Assembly (NCBI RefSeq): GCF_030540875.1
Contig: NZ_JAUOEM010000008.1
Location: 62,001 to 126,000 of the forward strand
DNA: 64,000 bases
Direction of reading: 5' to 3'
From: Flavivirga amylovorans
Lineage (GTDB): Bacteria; Bacteroidota; Bacteroidia; Flavobacteriales; Flavobacteriaceae
The notes under the pieces were generated by a model, which saw only the letters and a list, made by a program, of their open reading frames with translations, was not told the DNA's origin and did not search any database. Of this stretch, positions 52,129 to 61,083 are shown in pieces. A program made the translations under genes and the position numbers. The number at the start of each line of letters is the position of its first letter. Within the stretch, counting starts at the first letter, position 1.

Positions 52129-52243
52129 TTGTTAGTTGTTAGTTGTTAGTTGTTAGTTGTTAGTTGTTAGTTGTTAGTTGTTAGTTGTTAGTTGTTAGTT
52201 GTTAGTTGTTAGTTGTTAGTTGTTAGTTGTTAGTTGTTAGTTG
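52129..52243. repeat. heptanucleotide tandem repeat (TTAGTTG, about 16 copies)
   Basis: TTAGTTG is repeated about sixteen times without visible change over 115 bases. On the minus strand (CAACTAA) it supplies the last codons and stop of the upstream BT_3928-family gene (stop at 52230) and ends directly before the CTG that opens the permease frame. Each reading frame of the repeat contains a stop every 21 bases, so it cannot be translated through. Repeats of this purity are prone to slippage and could change the distance between the two genes. Confidence 0.95.
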
Positions 52244-53567
52244 AAATTACGTCTTTATTTTTAAGTTTTATCTCAACAAAGCCACTATAATTAGTATTAT
52301 TAACCGCATTTATTGAATCTAAAAATTCTTGATTATCTTTTAAAACATAAGCTTCCTCTATATCCTCTTCTTCTAGTTCCAAAGCTTCAAAGTCTCCTTC
52401 TTTTAAATGCTCCCCATCAATCATATACAAAACACCATCGTTTTTAACGGGTTCTGGTTTTCTCTCAACCTTTGGCAACTCTAAATCTTCGATGTCATTC
52501 CAATGTACTTTTTGTTTGATCGTTCCTTTATCCATTTCCAAAACACCAGGGTTAGAACGTACTACTGTTTTTAAGGCCTTTTCATCGCACAAATAAAATT
52601 CAAAATCAATTCCATAAGCTTCCTTAATATGTTGTTTGGCTTCTTCACCAGACGCTGTTAAACCAATAACTTTATAACCGTTTTTAGTAGCTTCTTCAGA
52701 TAAACTCTTTAATTTTACAGCTCCCTGCCTTTCTATTTTCTCTAAACTATAGGACACTATAACGATAACATTTTCTTCTGCTAAAAACTGTTCAGTGAAA
52801 TCACCATCATTACTTTCTATTGAAAAATCGTAAATAGGTGGTTGATAACCTTCTTGAATCACTTTTGTATCAACACTAACAAAATCACCTTCAACTGATG
52901 GGTAAGACCCATTAGTTGTTACAATCTTCTCTTCTCCACCGACATTAAATTTCCAGCTATATTCTACAATAGGTTTTGCAGCATCTTCAGGAACACTCAT
53001 TCCTTCTTGAATATTAGCTCCAATTTTATATGCTCTAAAATCTTTAACAGGTAAATGCTCCAATACATGATAGCCAAACCAAAGGCTAAAAATAAAACCT
53101 AATAATGCAATCACTGTTGTTAATAGCTTATTAAACAAAGGTTTTATATGTTTAATTCCAAAAAATAAAATCAATATAAAAAACAGTAAAACCAAATCTT
53201 TTGTAAAGCTTTCCCATGGTGTTAGTTTTAAAGCATCACCAAAACAGCCACAGTCTTTTACTTTATCGAAATATGCAGAATAGAATGTTAAAAATGTAAA
53301 AAACACAATCATTCCTAGCAAACTCCAAATGGTAAATTTCGGTTTATATCCTATAAGTAAAAACACGCCTAGAACAACTTCAAAAATGACTACAAAAACA
53401 GAAACCAATAATGCATACGGCTCTAAAAACGTTATATTTAAAACATCTGCACTAAAATACTCTTGTAGTTTATATGAAAACCCTAAGGGGTCGTTTAGTT
53501 TTATCAATCCAGAAATGATAAATAAAACACCAACAAATACTCTTGATATGCCTACTAAAATCTTCAT
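52230..53567 (-). CDS. BT_3928 family protein: DoxX/MauE-like membrane domain plus thioredoxin-like domain
   Basis: The first 150 residues form a four-helix DoxX/MauE-like membrane domain (ISRVFVGVLFIISGLIKLND, then KVKDCGCFGDALKLTPWESF with a Cys pair of MauE type). Residues about 155-175 form another helix, and the rest (about 180-445) is a soluble domain with thioredoxin-like features (VIVIVSYSLEKIERQGAVKL, YKVIGLTASGEEAKQHIKEA, DFEFYLCDEKALKTVVRSNP) but no CxxC. BT_3928-type proteins are common in Bacteroidota and may take part in extracytoplasmic thiol redox; the TlpA gene downstream fits this. The final codons and stop lie in the heptanucleotide repeat. The 27-bp spacing to the DUF1599 gene suggests cotranscription. 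Confidence 0.92.
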   Translation of the reverse strand: MKILVGISRVFVGVLFIISGLIKLNDPLGFSYKLQEYFSADVLNITFLEPYALLVSVFVVIFEVVLGVFLLIGYKPKFTIWSLLGMIVFFTFLTFYSAYFDKVKDCGCFGDALKLTPWESFTKDLVLLFFILILFFGIKHIKPLFNKLLTTVIALLGFIFSLWFGYHVLEHLPVKDFRAYKIGANIQEGMSVPEDAAKPIVEYSWKFNVGGEEKIVTTNGSYPSVEGDFVSVDTKVIQEGYQPPIYDFSIESNDGDFTEQFLAEENVIVIVSYSLEKIERQGAVKLKSLSEEATKNGYKVIGLTASGEEAKQHIKEAYGIDFEFYLCDEKALKTVVRSNPGVLEMDKGTIKQKVHWNDIEDLELPKVERKPEPVKNDGVLYMIDGEHLKEGDFEALELEEEDIEEAYVLKDNQEFLDSINAVNNTNYSGFVEIKLKNKDVISTNN

Positions 53568-53593
53568 TCCTTTTACTTTATGTTTTTATTAAA

Positions 53594-54133
53594 TTATTTT
53601 TCTTTTAAATGAATTAGTGCAAAAATCGCATAATTAACCATGTCTTGATAATTAGCATCAATGCCTTCACTTACTAAAGTTTTTCCTGAATTATCTTCAA
53701 TTTGTTTAACGCGTAGTAATTTTTGTAAAATTAAATCGGTTAAACTACTCACTCGCATATCACGCCATGCTTCTCCATAATCATGATTCTTATCTTGCAT
53801 AAGTTTTTTTGTAATAGCGACCTGTTTTTCATATAATTCGGTAGCTGCTTCAGTAGATAAATCTGGTTGTTCTACAACGCCTTTTTCTAACTGAATTAAT
53901 GCCATAATACAGTAGTTTATAATACCAATAAATTCACTAACTTCACCTTCATCCACCTTTCTTACATCATTTTGCTGAAGCCCCCTAATACGCTGTGCTT
54001 TAATAAAAATTTGATCGGTAAGTGATGGTAAACGCAATATGCGCCATGCACTACCATAATCCGACATTTTTTTAATAAATAAACTTTTACACGTATCAAT
54101 TACGGCATCATATTGTTTTGAAGTATCTTGCAT
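53594..54133 (-). CDS. DUF1599 domain protein
   Basis: The 179-residue protein has two similar halves: one around FIKKMSDYGSAWRILRLPSL with TDQIFIKAQRIRGLQ, the other around QDKNHDYGEAWRDMRVSSLT with DLILQKLLRVKQIE. Each contains the DYGxAWR motif, the DUF1599 signature, so the protein has an internal duplication. The family is abundant in Bacteroidota and resembles nucleotide-modifying MazG-like helices, although the function is unknown. It is the first gene on the minus strand before the BT_3928 gene and diverges from folP across 105 bp. Confidence 0.93.
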   Translation of the reverse strand: MQDTSKQYDAVIDTCKSLFIKKMSDYGSAWRILRLPSLTDQIFIKAQRIRGLQQNDVRKVDEGEVSEFIGIINYCIMALIQLEKGVVEQPDLSTEAATELYEKQVAITKKLMQDKNHDYGEAWRDMRVSSLTDLILQKLLRVKQIEDNSGKTLVSEGIDANYQDMVNYAIFALIHLKEK

Positions 54134-54238
54134 GAATTAAAATGTATTTTGCGTAAATTTCGCATAAAAAAGTTTAACCATCAAAGTTTCAGTATTAAAG
54201 TTTTAAACTTAGTACAAACACCTTACAAAACGGTATAA

Positions 54239-55063
54239 ATGACAATAAACTGTAAAGGAAAACTCATTGATTTAACATCGCCAAAAGTGATGGGAATTCT
54301 TAACATAACACCAGATTCGTTTTACGATGGCGGACAACATAAAAATGACTCTGATATTTTAAAGCATGTTGAATTAATGCTTAATGAAGGAGCTACTTTT
54401 ATTGATGTTGGGGCATACAGTTCGCGCCCTCATGCAGACCATGTTAGCGAAGCTGATGAATTAAAAAGAATCTTACCTATTGTTCGTTTAGTTTTAAAAG
54501 AATTTCCTGAGGTATTGCTTTCTATAGATACCTTTAGAAGTCATGTAGCAAAACAATGTATAGAAGCCGGAGCTGCATTAATTAATGATATTTCCGCAGG
54601 AAAATTAGATAATAATATGTTGCAAACTATTGCTGATTTGCGTGTACCATACATTATGATGCACATGAGAGGAACTCCACAGACCATGCAACAACAAACC
54701 GATTACGATGACATTATTAAGGACATCCTCTTTTATTTTTCAGAACGTATTGCAACAGCAAGACAATTAGGTATTATTGATATTATTATAGATCCTGGAT
54801 TTGGATTTGCCAAAACATTAAAACAGAATTATGAGTTACTAAATAAACTTGAGCTTTTTAAAATGACTGAAAAGCCTGTATTAGTTGGTGTTTCCAGAAA
54901 ATCTATGATTTATAAAACTTTAAACACTTCGGCTAAAGAATCTCTTAATGGTACAAGTGTTTTAAACACGATAGCTTTACAAAAACAAGCTTCAATTTTA
55001 AGAGTTCATGATGTTAAAGAAGCTATGGAATGTATAAAATTGGTTGAATCGGTTGTTAGTTAG
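54239..55063 (+). CDS. folP: dihydropteroate synthase
   Basis: FolP joins p-aminobenzoate and dihydropterin pyrophosphate to give dihydropteroate in folate synthesis; it is the target of sulfonamides. The 274-residue protein has the signatures MGILNITPDSFYDGG near residue 18, FIDVGAYSSRPHAD near 57, IDTFRSHVAKQCIEAGAALI then NDISAGKLD, and the pterin/pABA site IIDPGFGFAKTLKQNYELLN and VGVSRKSMIYKTL. It begins a plus-strand unit with a lipoprotein gene 5 bases later and cdaA, an arrangement common in this phylum. Confidence 0.97.
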   Translation: MTINCKGKLIDLTSPKVMGILNITPDSFYDGGQHKNDSDILKHVELMLNEGATFIDVGAYSSRPHADHVSEADELKRILPIVRLVLKEFPEVLLSIDTFRSHVAKQCIEAGAALINDISAGKLDNNMLQTIADLRVPYIMMHMRGTPQTMQQQTDYDDIIKDILFYFSERIATARQLGIIDIIIDPGFGFAKTLKQNYELLNKLELFKMTEKPVLVGVSRKSMIYKTLNTSAKESLNGTSVLNTIALQKQASILRVHDVKEAMECIKLVESVVS

Positions 55064-55068
55064 AAATT

Positions 55069-55737
55069 ATGAAAAGAATTACTCTCATATTTATTATTAG
55101 TTTGATGCTTTCCTGTGGAAATGAAAAAGTGGTTCTTTTACCAGAAATCGATCATGCCAATATTACAGAAATACATGATGTCTCTCCCGCATATTTGTTT
55201 TATGACATTACTCAAAAAGATAGTGTTGAATTGAACAGAAAAAATCTAATTAGTACGACAAATTGGCTGGTTAATGTTGATAAACGTCTTACTCTTAAAC
55301 AGGTGATTCCTCACATAAAATTTCTTCAAGACAAAAAAAAGAGTTCAAGCCATAAAAAGAAAGGCGTTAAAAACTACTTTACATGTAACGATACTAGTAA
55401 AAAGAATTTAGGGTTTATTGAGTTTACTGATGTGGTTTATCATTTTAATGATAATGGTCATGAAATTGATTCAAATATTAATATGACTCAGTTGTTGGTT
55501 CATGATATAAACGATCTAAACATTATCACTAAAGATAATAGACTATTCAATACCGACATAACATCATTGTTAAATATCATTGTGGATTCATTGGATTCTA
55601 ATTCAAAAGAATACCAAATCCTTCTAGAGCTTGATGAAGATTTAACTTTTCAAGACTATATTTCTGTTAAATCTATTTTAGCTGAAATAGAAAATGAGCA
55701 TATCAAAATATCAAATCATGAAGGTATTTCTAATTAA
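55069..55737 (+). CDS. lipoprotein of unknown function between folP and cdaA
   Basis: This 222-residue protein starts MKRITLIFIISLMLSCGNEK, a lipoprotein signal with Cys16. The mature part is a mix of short helices and strands, with a Lys/Ser/His-rich loop (DKKKSSSHKKKG) near 95-108 and an Asp/Asn-rich C-terminal half. There is no recognised domain. It starts 5 bases after folP and ends about 30 bases before cdaA, so it is probably cotranscribed with both, but no functional link to folate or c-di-AMP is evident. The function is unknown. Confidence 0.75.
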   Translation: MKRITLIFIISLMLSCGNEKVVLLPEIDHANITEIHDVSPAYLFYDITQKDSVELNRKNLISTTNWLVNVDKRLTLKQVIPHIKFLQDKKKSSSHKKKGVKNYFTCNDTSKKNLGFIEFTDVVYHFNDNGHEIDSNINMTQLLVHDINDLNIITKDNRLFNTDITSLLNIIVDSLDSNSKEYQILLELDEDLTFQDYISVKSILAEIENEHIKISNHEGISN

Positions 55738-55766
55738 CCATATTTTCTTAAATTTACAAAAACCCG

Positions 55767-56558
55767 TTGCTATTGGATATTTTTAAAGACATTTTAGACT
55801 TACGACTCATCGATTATGTTGATGTCGTTTTAGTAGCCCTTTTACTTTATTATGTTTACAAACTTGTAAAAGGTACTGTTGCCATTAATATTTTTATAGG
55901 TATCATTATTATTTATTTGGTTTGGAAACTTACTGAGTTCCTTGATATGCAACTACTAACCGGTATTTTTGGTGGTTTTATGAAAGTGGGAATTATTGCT
56001 TTAATAGTTGTATTCCAACCAGAGATTCGTAAATTCTTATTAATGGTAGGTTCTACCAACTTTAATAGGCGACGCAAATTTTTAAAACAACTTAAATTTT
56101 TAAAGACTGAAACCAGTGACGAAACCGATATAGACGCTATCATTTCTGCTTGCAATAAAATGGCTATGTCCAAAACTGGAGCTTTAATCGTTTTTGAGAG
56201 AAATAATAATCTGGATTTTTTATCATCTTCGGGAGATGAAATGAATATAAAAGTGACTCAACCTATTATTGAAAGTATCTTTTTTAAAAATAGCCCGTTA
56301 CATGATGGCGCAATTATAGTTAATAATAATATTGTAAAAGCAACACGCGTTATTTTACCCCTAAATAATGAAAAAAATATTCCACAACGTTTTGGTCTAC
56401 GTCATAGAGCTGCCATTGGAGTTACTGAAAAAACAGATGCCTTAGCCCTTGCAGTAAGTGAGGAAACAGGACATATTTCTTATTTTAAAGACGGCGAGTT
56501 TGTAGTTTATAAGGACACAAAACAACTTAATGCAATGATCAAAGAAGATTTATCTTAA
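55767..56558 (+). CDS. cdaA: diadenylate cyclase CdaA
   Basis: CdaA makes the second messenger c-di-AMP from two ATP, controlling potassium and osmotic balance. The 263-residue protein has three N-terminal transmembrane helices (about 18-85) and a DAC domain. The catalytic motifs are NSPLHDGAIIVNNNIVKATR with DGA and FGLRHRAAIGVTEKTDALAL with RHR. No ATG lies at the beginning: the frame opens after a stop at 55749 and the first good start is TTG at 55767 (MLLDIFKDI..), which fits the family N-terminus. The stop overlaps the ATG of the next gene (TAATG). The synthesis gene lies beside folP, as often found in Bacteroidota. Confidence 0.94.
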   Translation: MLLDIFKDILDLRLIDYVDVVLVALLLYYVYKLVKGTVAINIFIGIIIIYLVWKLTEFLDMQLLTGIFGGFMKVGIIALIVVFQPEIRKFLLMVGSTNFNRRRKFLKQLKFLKTETSDETDIDAIISACNKMAMSKTGALIVFERNNNLDFLSSSGDEMNIKVTQPIIESIFFKNSPLHDGAIIVNNNIVKATRVILPLNNEKNIPQRFGLRHRAAIGVTEKTDALALAVSEETGHISYFKDGEFVVYKDTKQLNAMIKEDLS

Positions 56559-57373
56559 TGCCATGTAAAAACTGCAATAAAAACCTGAGTTCTGAAGTCA
56601 ACTTTTGTGATTCTTGTGGTGCCAAAGTAATAAGGAATAGACTTACTATTAAAAATTTGCTTGAGCATTTTAGTGAAACATATTTTGACTACGACAACAA
56701 ATTTCTTCAAACTTTTATAACGCTTTTTACGCAGCCACATGCGGTTATTGGAACCTATATTGAAGGCACCCGAAAAAAATATGTTAATGCTGTTAACTAC
56801 TTTGTCATAGCACTTACACTATCTGGTTTCCAAATATTTTTTATAAACAAGTTTTTTCCTGAATTATTGGATGTCGATTTTCTTTCTCAAGAAGGCGCTG
56901 AAAATTTTCAGAAAGAGAATATGAATTTTGTTCAAGAATACAATTCAATTATATACATCCTTATAGTTCCTATATATGCTTTAATTTCTAAAATTGTGTT
57001 TTTGGATTTTAAAAAATATAATTATACAGAACATTTAGTTGCTAATATGTATTTAGCAGCTCATTTATCAATTGTTAGTTCTATAATTATTATAATAACC
57101 TTTTTTTTAGGCTTTAACTTTGCTATGGTAGGGATTTTAGTAGCACCTATACAAATAGTATTCTCTGCTTACTGCTTTAAACGTCTTTTTAATTTAAACC
57201 TTAAGAAAATCTTATTAAGAACCATTTTGTTTTTATTAATTATTGGCGGCTTGTTTATAATACTTATTGCTTTAGTAAGCATAGTGATGTACTATAACGG
57301 GACTATGGATGCCATTATAGAAGCTAAAAAAGTAGCCATAGAAGCTGCTAAACAAGCACAACAAACTAAATAA
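56558..57373 (+). CDS. DUF3667 family membrane protein with N-terminal zinc ribbon
   Basis: Residues 1-25 carry two CxxC pairs (MPCKNCNKNLSSEVNFCDSC) forming a zinc ribbon, followed by the DUF3667 opening LTIKNLLEHFSETYFDYDNK with FLQTFITLFTQPHAVIGTYI. Four to five membrane helices follow (about 85-110, 125-145, 165-200, 205-240). The family is common in Bacteroidota and has no known function. Its start overlaps the cdaA stop by one base, so translation is coupled, hinting at a role in c-di-AMP signalling or the same membrane region. Its end overlaps the convergent ABC exporter by 8 bases. Confidence 0.93.
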   Translation: MPCKNCNKNLSSEVNFCDSCGAKVIRNRLTIKNLLEHFSETYFDYDNKFLQTFITLFTQPHAVIGTYIEGTRKKYVNAVNYFVIALTLSGFQIFFINKFFPELLDVDFLSQEGAENFQKENMNFVQEYNSIIYILIVPIYALISKIVFLDFKKYNYTEHLVANMYLAAHLSIVSSIIIIITFFLGFNFAMVGILVAPIQIVFSAYCFKRLFNLNLKKILLRTILFLLIIGGLFIILIALVSIVMYYNGTMDAIIEAKKVAIEAAKQAQQTK

Positions 57374-59132
57374 CTTCTTCCTGTAAAAATTGTACTTCGT
57401 ATAAATTTTTATAATAGCCCCCATCTTTTTTAAGCAACTCATCGTGAGACCCTTGCTCTACAATATTACCCGCATCCATGACTATAATTTTATCTGCCTT
57501 TTTAACAGTTGCTAATCGGTGCGCAATAACAATTGAGGTCCTGTCTTTAGTAATCTTATCTGTGGCATTCTGAATGAGTTGTTCTGAGTAAGAATCGACT
57601 GAAGATGTCGCCTCGTCCAATACCAAAATACTTGGATTCGTTACATAAGCTCTTAAAAATGAAATGAGTTGTCGTTGACCAGAGGATAGCATAACACCTC
57701 TTTCTTTTACATTATAATGATACCCATTTGGTAAGCTCATTATAAAATCATGAATTCCGATATTCTTTGCAGCTTCGTGTACTTGTACTTCTGTTATTTC
57801 TGGATGGTTTAATGTTATATTGTTTAAAATAGTGTCCGCAAATAAAAATACATCTTGCAATACCACAGCTATTTGAGTACGTAAAGATTCTAAAGTAACT
57901 TGTTTGATATCAATATCATCTACATAAATAACGCCATCGTTAATTTCGTAAAAACGATTTAATAAATTAATAATGGTGGATTTTCCCGCTCCAGTAGCAC
58001 CAACAATGGCGACAGTATCACCTGCATTCACATCAAAAGAAACTCCTTTTAAAACCGTTTCATCTTCCACATAGCTAAAAAATACGTTATCAAATTTTAT
58101 ATGACCTTTAAATCCTTCAGCTACATGCGTACCAGTATCATCAATTTGAGAAGTAGTGTCTATAACCTTAAACACTCTGGTAGCCGCTACCATTCCCATT
58201 TGTAATGTATTAAACTTATCAGCTATTTGGCGTAATGGTCTAAATAACATAGGAATATACATAATAAATGCCACCAAAACCCCTTCTGTAACTTTACCTT
58301 CGAGCACAACATTTAATCCACCATACCAAGCTATCAAACCAATAGTTACCGATGAGGACAAATCTGCTAAAGGAAAGAAAATGGAGTTATACCAAACCGT
58401 TTTAAGCCAACCCTTTTTGTGTCTCTCGTTTATTTTTTTAAAATTCTTATACTCAATAATTTCGCGAGTAAACAATTGTAGAATCTTCATTCCTGTTAAA
58501 CGCTCTTGAACAAAAGAATTTAAATTGGAGACTTCTGTTCTTACCTCTTCAAAAGCCTTCTTCATATACTTTTGAAAAATACGTGTTGCATATAATAATA
58601 AAGGCAACATAATAAATACGATTAGGCTTAGTCGCCAATTCGTGTAAATCATAATTCCGAAAACGGCAGCCATAGTAAGCAAATCCCTAAAAATCATGAA
58701 TAGTCCTTGTCCAAAAATATCAGCAATACGTTCCATATCTGTTACAGCCCTTGTAATAAGGACTCCTACTGAAGAGTTATCATAATACTTCATTTTAAAA
58801 CGTAGCAAGTGATCAAATAATTTGATACGTACATCCACCACTAAACTTTGCCCTAACCAAGCAGCAAAATAAATAAAGGCTAACTGAAATACAGTTTGCA
58901 AAATTAAAATGGCAAACATGATTACAATATAAAAGAGAAAATCTTTATCGTTCTTTCCCGTGATACTATCATCTATAGCATATTGAGTGACACGAGGTGT
59001 AGCTGCACTAAAAACAGCTAATAGGATTACCAAAAGCACCAACCCTAAAAACACAAATTTATAAGGCTTTATATATTGAAAAAGACGTTTAAACAAGGTA
59101 ACGTCAAATATTTTCTCTTGTTTTTTACTCAT
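57366..59132 (-). CDS. ABC exporter, fused membrane and ATPase domains (MsbA/multidrug type)
   Basis: The 588-residue half-transporter has six membrane helices in residues about 20-310 and an ATPase domain from about 335: Walker A VAIVGATGAGKSTIINLLNR near 365, Q-loop VVLQDVFLFADTIL, signature LSSGQRQLISFLRAYV near 488, Walker B ILVLDEATSSVDSYSEQL, H-loop IVIAHRLATV. It should work as a homodimer exporting lipids or drugs; MsbA-like lipid flippases are the nearest class but the substrate is unknown. The start overlaps the truA end by 8 bases, so the two are translated from one message. Confidence 0.95.
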   Translation of the reverse strand: MSKKQEKIFDVTLFKRLFQYIKPYKFVFLGLVLLVILLAVFSAATPRVTQYAIDDSITGKNDKDFLFYIVIMFAILILQTVFQLAFIYFAAWLGQSLVVDVRIKLFDHLLRFKMKYYDNSSVGVLITRAVTDMERIADIFGQGLFMIFRDLLTMAAVFGIMIYTNWRLSLIVFIMLPLLLYATRIFQKYMKKAFEEVRTEVSNLNSFVQERLTGMKILQLFTREIIEYKNFKKINERHKKGWLKTVWYNSIFFPLADLSSSVTIGLIAWYGGLNVVLEGKVTEGVLVAFIMYIPMLFRPLRQIADKFNTLQMGMVAATRVFKVIDTTSQIDDTGTHVAEGFKGHIKFDNVFFSYVEDETVLKGVSFDVNAGDTVAIVGATGAGKSTIINLLNRFYEINDGVIYVDDIDIKQVTLESLRTQIAVVLQDVFLFADTILNNITLNHPEITEVQVHEAAKNIGIHDFIMSLPNGYHYNVKERGVMLSSGQRQLISFLRAYVTNPSILVLDEATSSVDSYSEQLIQNATDKITKDRTSIVIAHRLATVKKADKIIVMDAGNIVEQGSHDELLKKDGGYYKNLYEVQFLQEEVI

Positions 59133-59874
59133 GTATCTTTATATCATTAGGATATTCTACTTCTGTTAAATACAATCCATGCGCAGGAACAGAAAAACCG
59201 GCTTCACTTCTATTTTTAGACTTTATAATGGTATGTAAATCTTCAACATTAATTTTCCCAAGACCAATATTAATCATCGTACCCACAATGGCACGCACCA
59301 TATTACGTAAAAATCTATCTGCTTTTATCACAAAATGAAGTTCATTATTTTCTATAATCCACGTCGCTTTCATAATATCACAATAATACGTTTTTACATC
59401 GGTATTGCTTTTCGAAAAGCATTGAAAATCTTTATACTGAAATAAAAGTTCTGAAGCTTCATTCATTTTTTCAACATTCAATTCTTGCTTTACATAAAAA
59501 CTATTATCAAACGAAAACACATCCTTTTTTAGTGCTATCCTATATAAATAGGTTCTACTTTTTGCATTAAAACGTGCATGAGCATCTTCTTTTACTTTAA
59601 AAATATTACGGATTGCAATATCTTTTGGTAAATATGAATTCAATTTAAAAATTAAATTTATTTCATTAAAAACGATATGTGTATCAAAATGAGCAAACAT
59701 TTGAGAAGCATTTACACCAGTATCTGTACGACCAGCTCCCATAATTGAGATCGGTTCTTTTAAAAGCATAGATAATGCTTTTTCAATAACTTCTTGTACT
59801 GATATATCTCTGGGTTGATTTTGCCAGCCATGATAAGCAGCACCATTATAAGAAAGTTCTATGAAATACCTCAA
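59125..59874 (-). CDS. truA: tRNA pseudouridine synthase A
   Basis: TruA converts uridines 38-40 in the tRNA anticodon stem-loop to pseudouridine. The 249-residue protein has the catalytic motif SIMGAGRTDTGVNASQMFAH with nucleophile Asp51, the HARFNAKSRTYLYRI strand and the C-terminal VIKADRFLRNMVRAIVGTMI motif. Length is standard. It overlaps the ABC exporter gene by 8 bases, an arrangement I have seen in other Flavobacteriaceae, and lies divergent from the metallophosphoesterase gene. Confidence 0.96.
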   Translation of the reverse strand: MRYFIELSYNGAAYHGWQNQPRDISVQEVIEKALSMLLKEPISIMGAGRTDTGVNASQMFAHFDTHIVFNEINLIFKLNSYLPKDIAIRNIFKVKEDAHARFNAKSRTYLYRIALKKDVFSFDNSFYVKQELNVEKMNEASELLFQYKDFQCFSKSNTDVKTYYCDIMKATWIIENNELHFVIKADRFLRNMVRAIVGTMINIGLGKINVEDLHTIIKSKNRSEAGFSVPAHGLYLTEVEYPNDIKIHE

Positions 59875-59985
59875 TCTGATTTAATACTTTTGTTAAATAA
59901 TTTATGTTATGCAAAGATAGATAGTTTTGTTATTCCTGAGAAGACGGGAACCTTAATTATATATTAAAAGATTTCTAAAACTAAT

Positions 59986-60480
59986 ATGATAAAAATATTA
60001 TTACTTTCTGATACACACAGTTACATTGACAACGATATTTTAAAATATGTAAAACAAGTCGATGAAGTATGGCATGCAGGCGATATTGGAGATTTAAAAG
60101 TAACTGATGCTATTAAAAAGCTAAAACCCCTACGTGCTGTTTTTGGTAATATTGATGATAATAAAGTGAGGGTGGAATTCCCAGAAAATAATCGTTTTAT
60201 GTGTGAAGATGTTGATGTTTGGATAACACATATTGGGGGATATCCAAATGCTTATAATATGAGAGTTAGAGATGAGATAAAACAAAACCCTCCTAAACTT
60301 TTTATTTGTGGGCATTCGCATATTTTAAAAGTGATGCCAGACAAGAAGCTACATTTGTTACACATGAATCCTGGCGCTGTTGGTAAACATGGATTTCACA
60401 AAACACGTACCATGCTACGGTTTACTATTGATGGTAGTAAAATTGATAGCCTAGAAGTCATTGAATTTAATAAACGTTAA
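59986..60480 (+). CDS. YfcE/MJ0936-type metallophosphoesterase
   Basis: This 164-residue phosphodiesterase-like protein has the calcineurin-fold metal motifs in order: ILLLSDTHSYID (DxH), VWHAGDIGDLK (GDxxD-type), AVFGNIDDN (GNxD), WITHIGGYP (xxHxG) and FICGHSHILK (GHxH). The compact size matches the YfcE/MJ0936 branch, which hydrolyses small phosphodiesters; some members act in phosphate monoester or RNA turnover, so substrate is unclear. It is divergent from truA and followed by repeats. All metal ligands are intact. Confidence 0.93.
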   Translation: MIKILLLSDTHSYIDNDILKYVKQVDEVWHAGDIGDLKVTDAIKKLKPLRAVFGNIDDNKVRVEFPENNRFMCEDVDVWITHIGGYPNAYNMRVRDEIKQNPPKLFICGHSHILKVMPDKKLHLLHMNPGAVGKHGFHKTRTMLRFTIDGSKIDSLEVIEFNKR

Positions 60481-60481
60481 A

Positions 60482-60607
60482 GCCCTTCCTACATCCTTCC
60501 CAAAAGGAAGGACTACCTCACTGTTCCGACATATAATGTTTCACTTACATTTTACATATTTATATATAGAGTTGAGTGTTTCCCTCCTTTGGAGGGATTA
60601 AGGGAAG
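60482..60607. repeat. pair of REP-like CCTTTGGAGG units
   Basis: Two members of one palindrome family lie here: CCTTCC/GGAAGG around 60482-60512 and TTTCCCTCCTTTGGAGGG with ATTAAGGGAAG at 60579-60607, the second in inverted relation to the first. The same unit stands before pyrF at 26134. There is no gene between them. Confidence 0.7.
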
Positions 60608-60613
60608 CTTATT

Positions 60614-60643
60614 AAAAAACCCAAAGCTTTCACTTTGGGTTTT
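60614..60643. terminator. bidirectional terminator between metallophosphoesterase and DUF4293 genes
   Basis: AAAACCCAAAG and CTTTGGGTTTT form an 11-bp stem with a CTTTCA loop and A/T runs on both sides, between two convergent genes. Confidence 0.9.
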
Positions 60644-60672
60644 AACGCACTAATACTACTAAGATGTTAGGT

Positions 60673-61083
60673 TTATCGTAATCGATCTACAGATTTTACA
60701 AGATCTTCATCCTTTTTGATGGCCTTATTGGCTAATGCCAAAAACACGATAGAAACAACAGGAAGAAACATCCCAATACCTTTCTCAGAAACCGCCGTCT
60801 CTCCAGATATGTTTAGAGATTGATATACAAAAAATCCTAGTAAAATAAAGTTTAATATGATGTTAAGTCGTCCCAAAACAAACTGAGACTTCCTATTTTT
60901 ATACATAAAAATAGCTATTAAAGATAAGATAGCAGAACCTAAAAATAATCCAAAATAAAGGAATTCATCTTTAGCAAACACACTAATACCATCATTTGTA
61001 ATCCATAAATGAAATACAAAAATTAAACCAGCAGAAACTCCTGCTGCTATTAAAAGATAGATGGTTTGAATGCGCTGTAACAT
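60673..61083 (-). CDS. DUF4293 family membrane protein
   Basis: This 136-residue inner-membrane protein has four hydrophobic helices with very short loops. It opens MLQRIQTIYLLIAAGVSAGL, the diagnostic start of DUF4293, and closes with the basic tail KAIKKDEDLVKSVDRLR. The family is common in Bacteroidota, usually next to rho or in isolation, and has no known function. It is divergent from rho across about 209 bp without other genes and converges on the metallophosphoesterase. Confidence 0.94.
   Translation of the reverse strand: MLQRIQTIYLLIAAGVSAGLIFVFHLWITNDGISVFAKDEFLYFGLFLGSAILSLIAIFMYKNRKSQFVLGRLNIILNFILLGFFVYQSLNISGETAVSEKGIGMFLPVVSIVFLALANKAIKKDEDLVKSVDRLR

Noticed and set aside
52129-52243. 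CRISPR-like look of the dense repeat
   Set aside because: The units are 7 bp and strictly tandem with no spacers, so this is a simple-sequence repeat.
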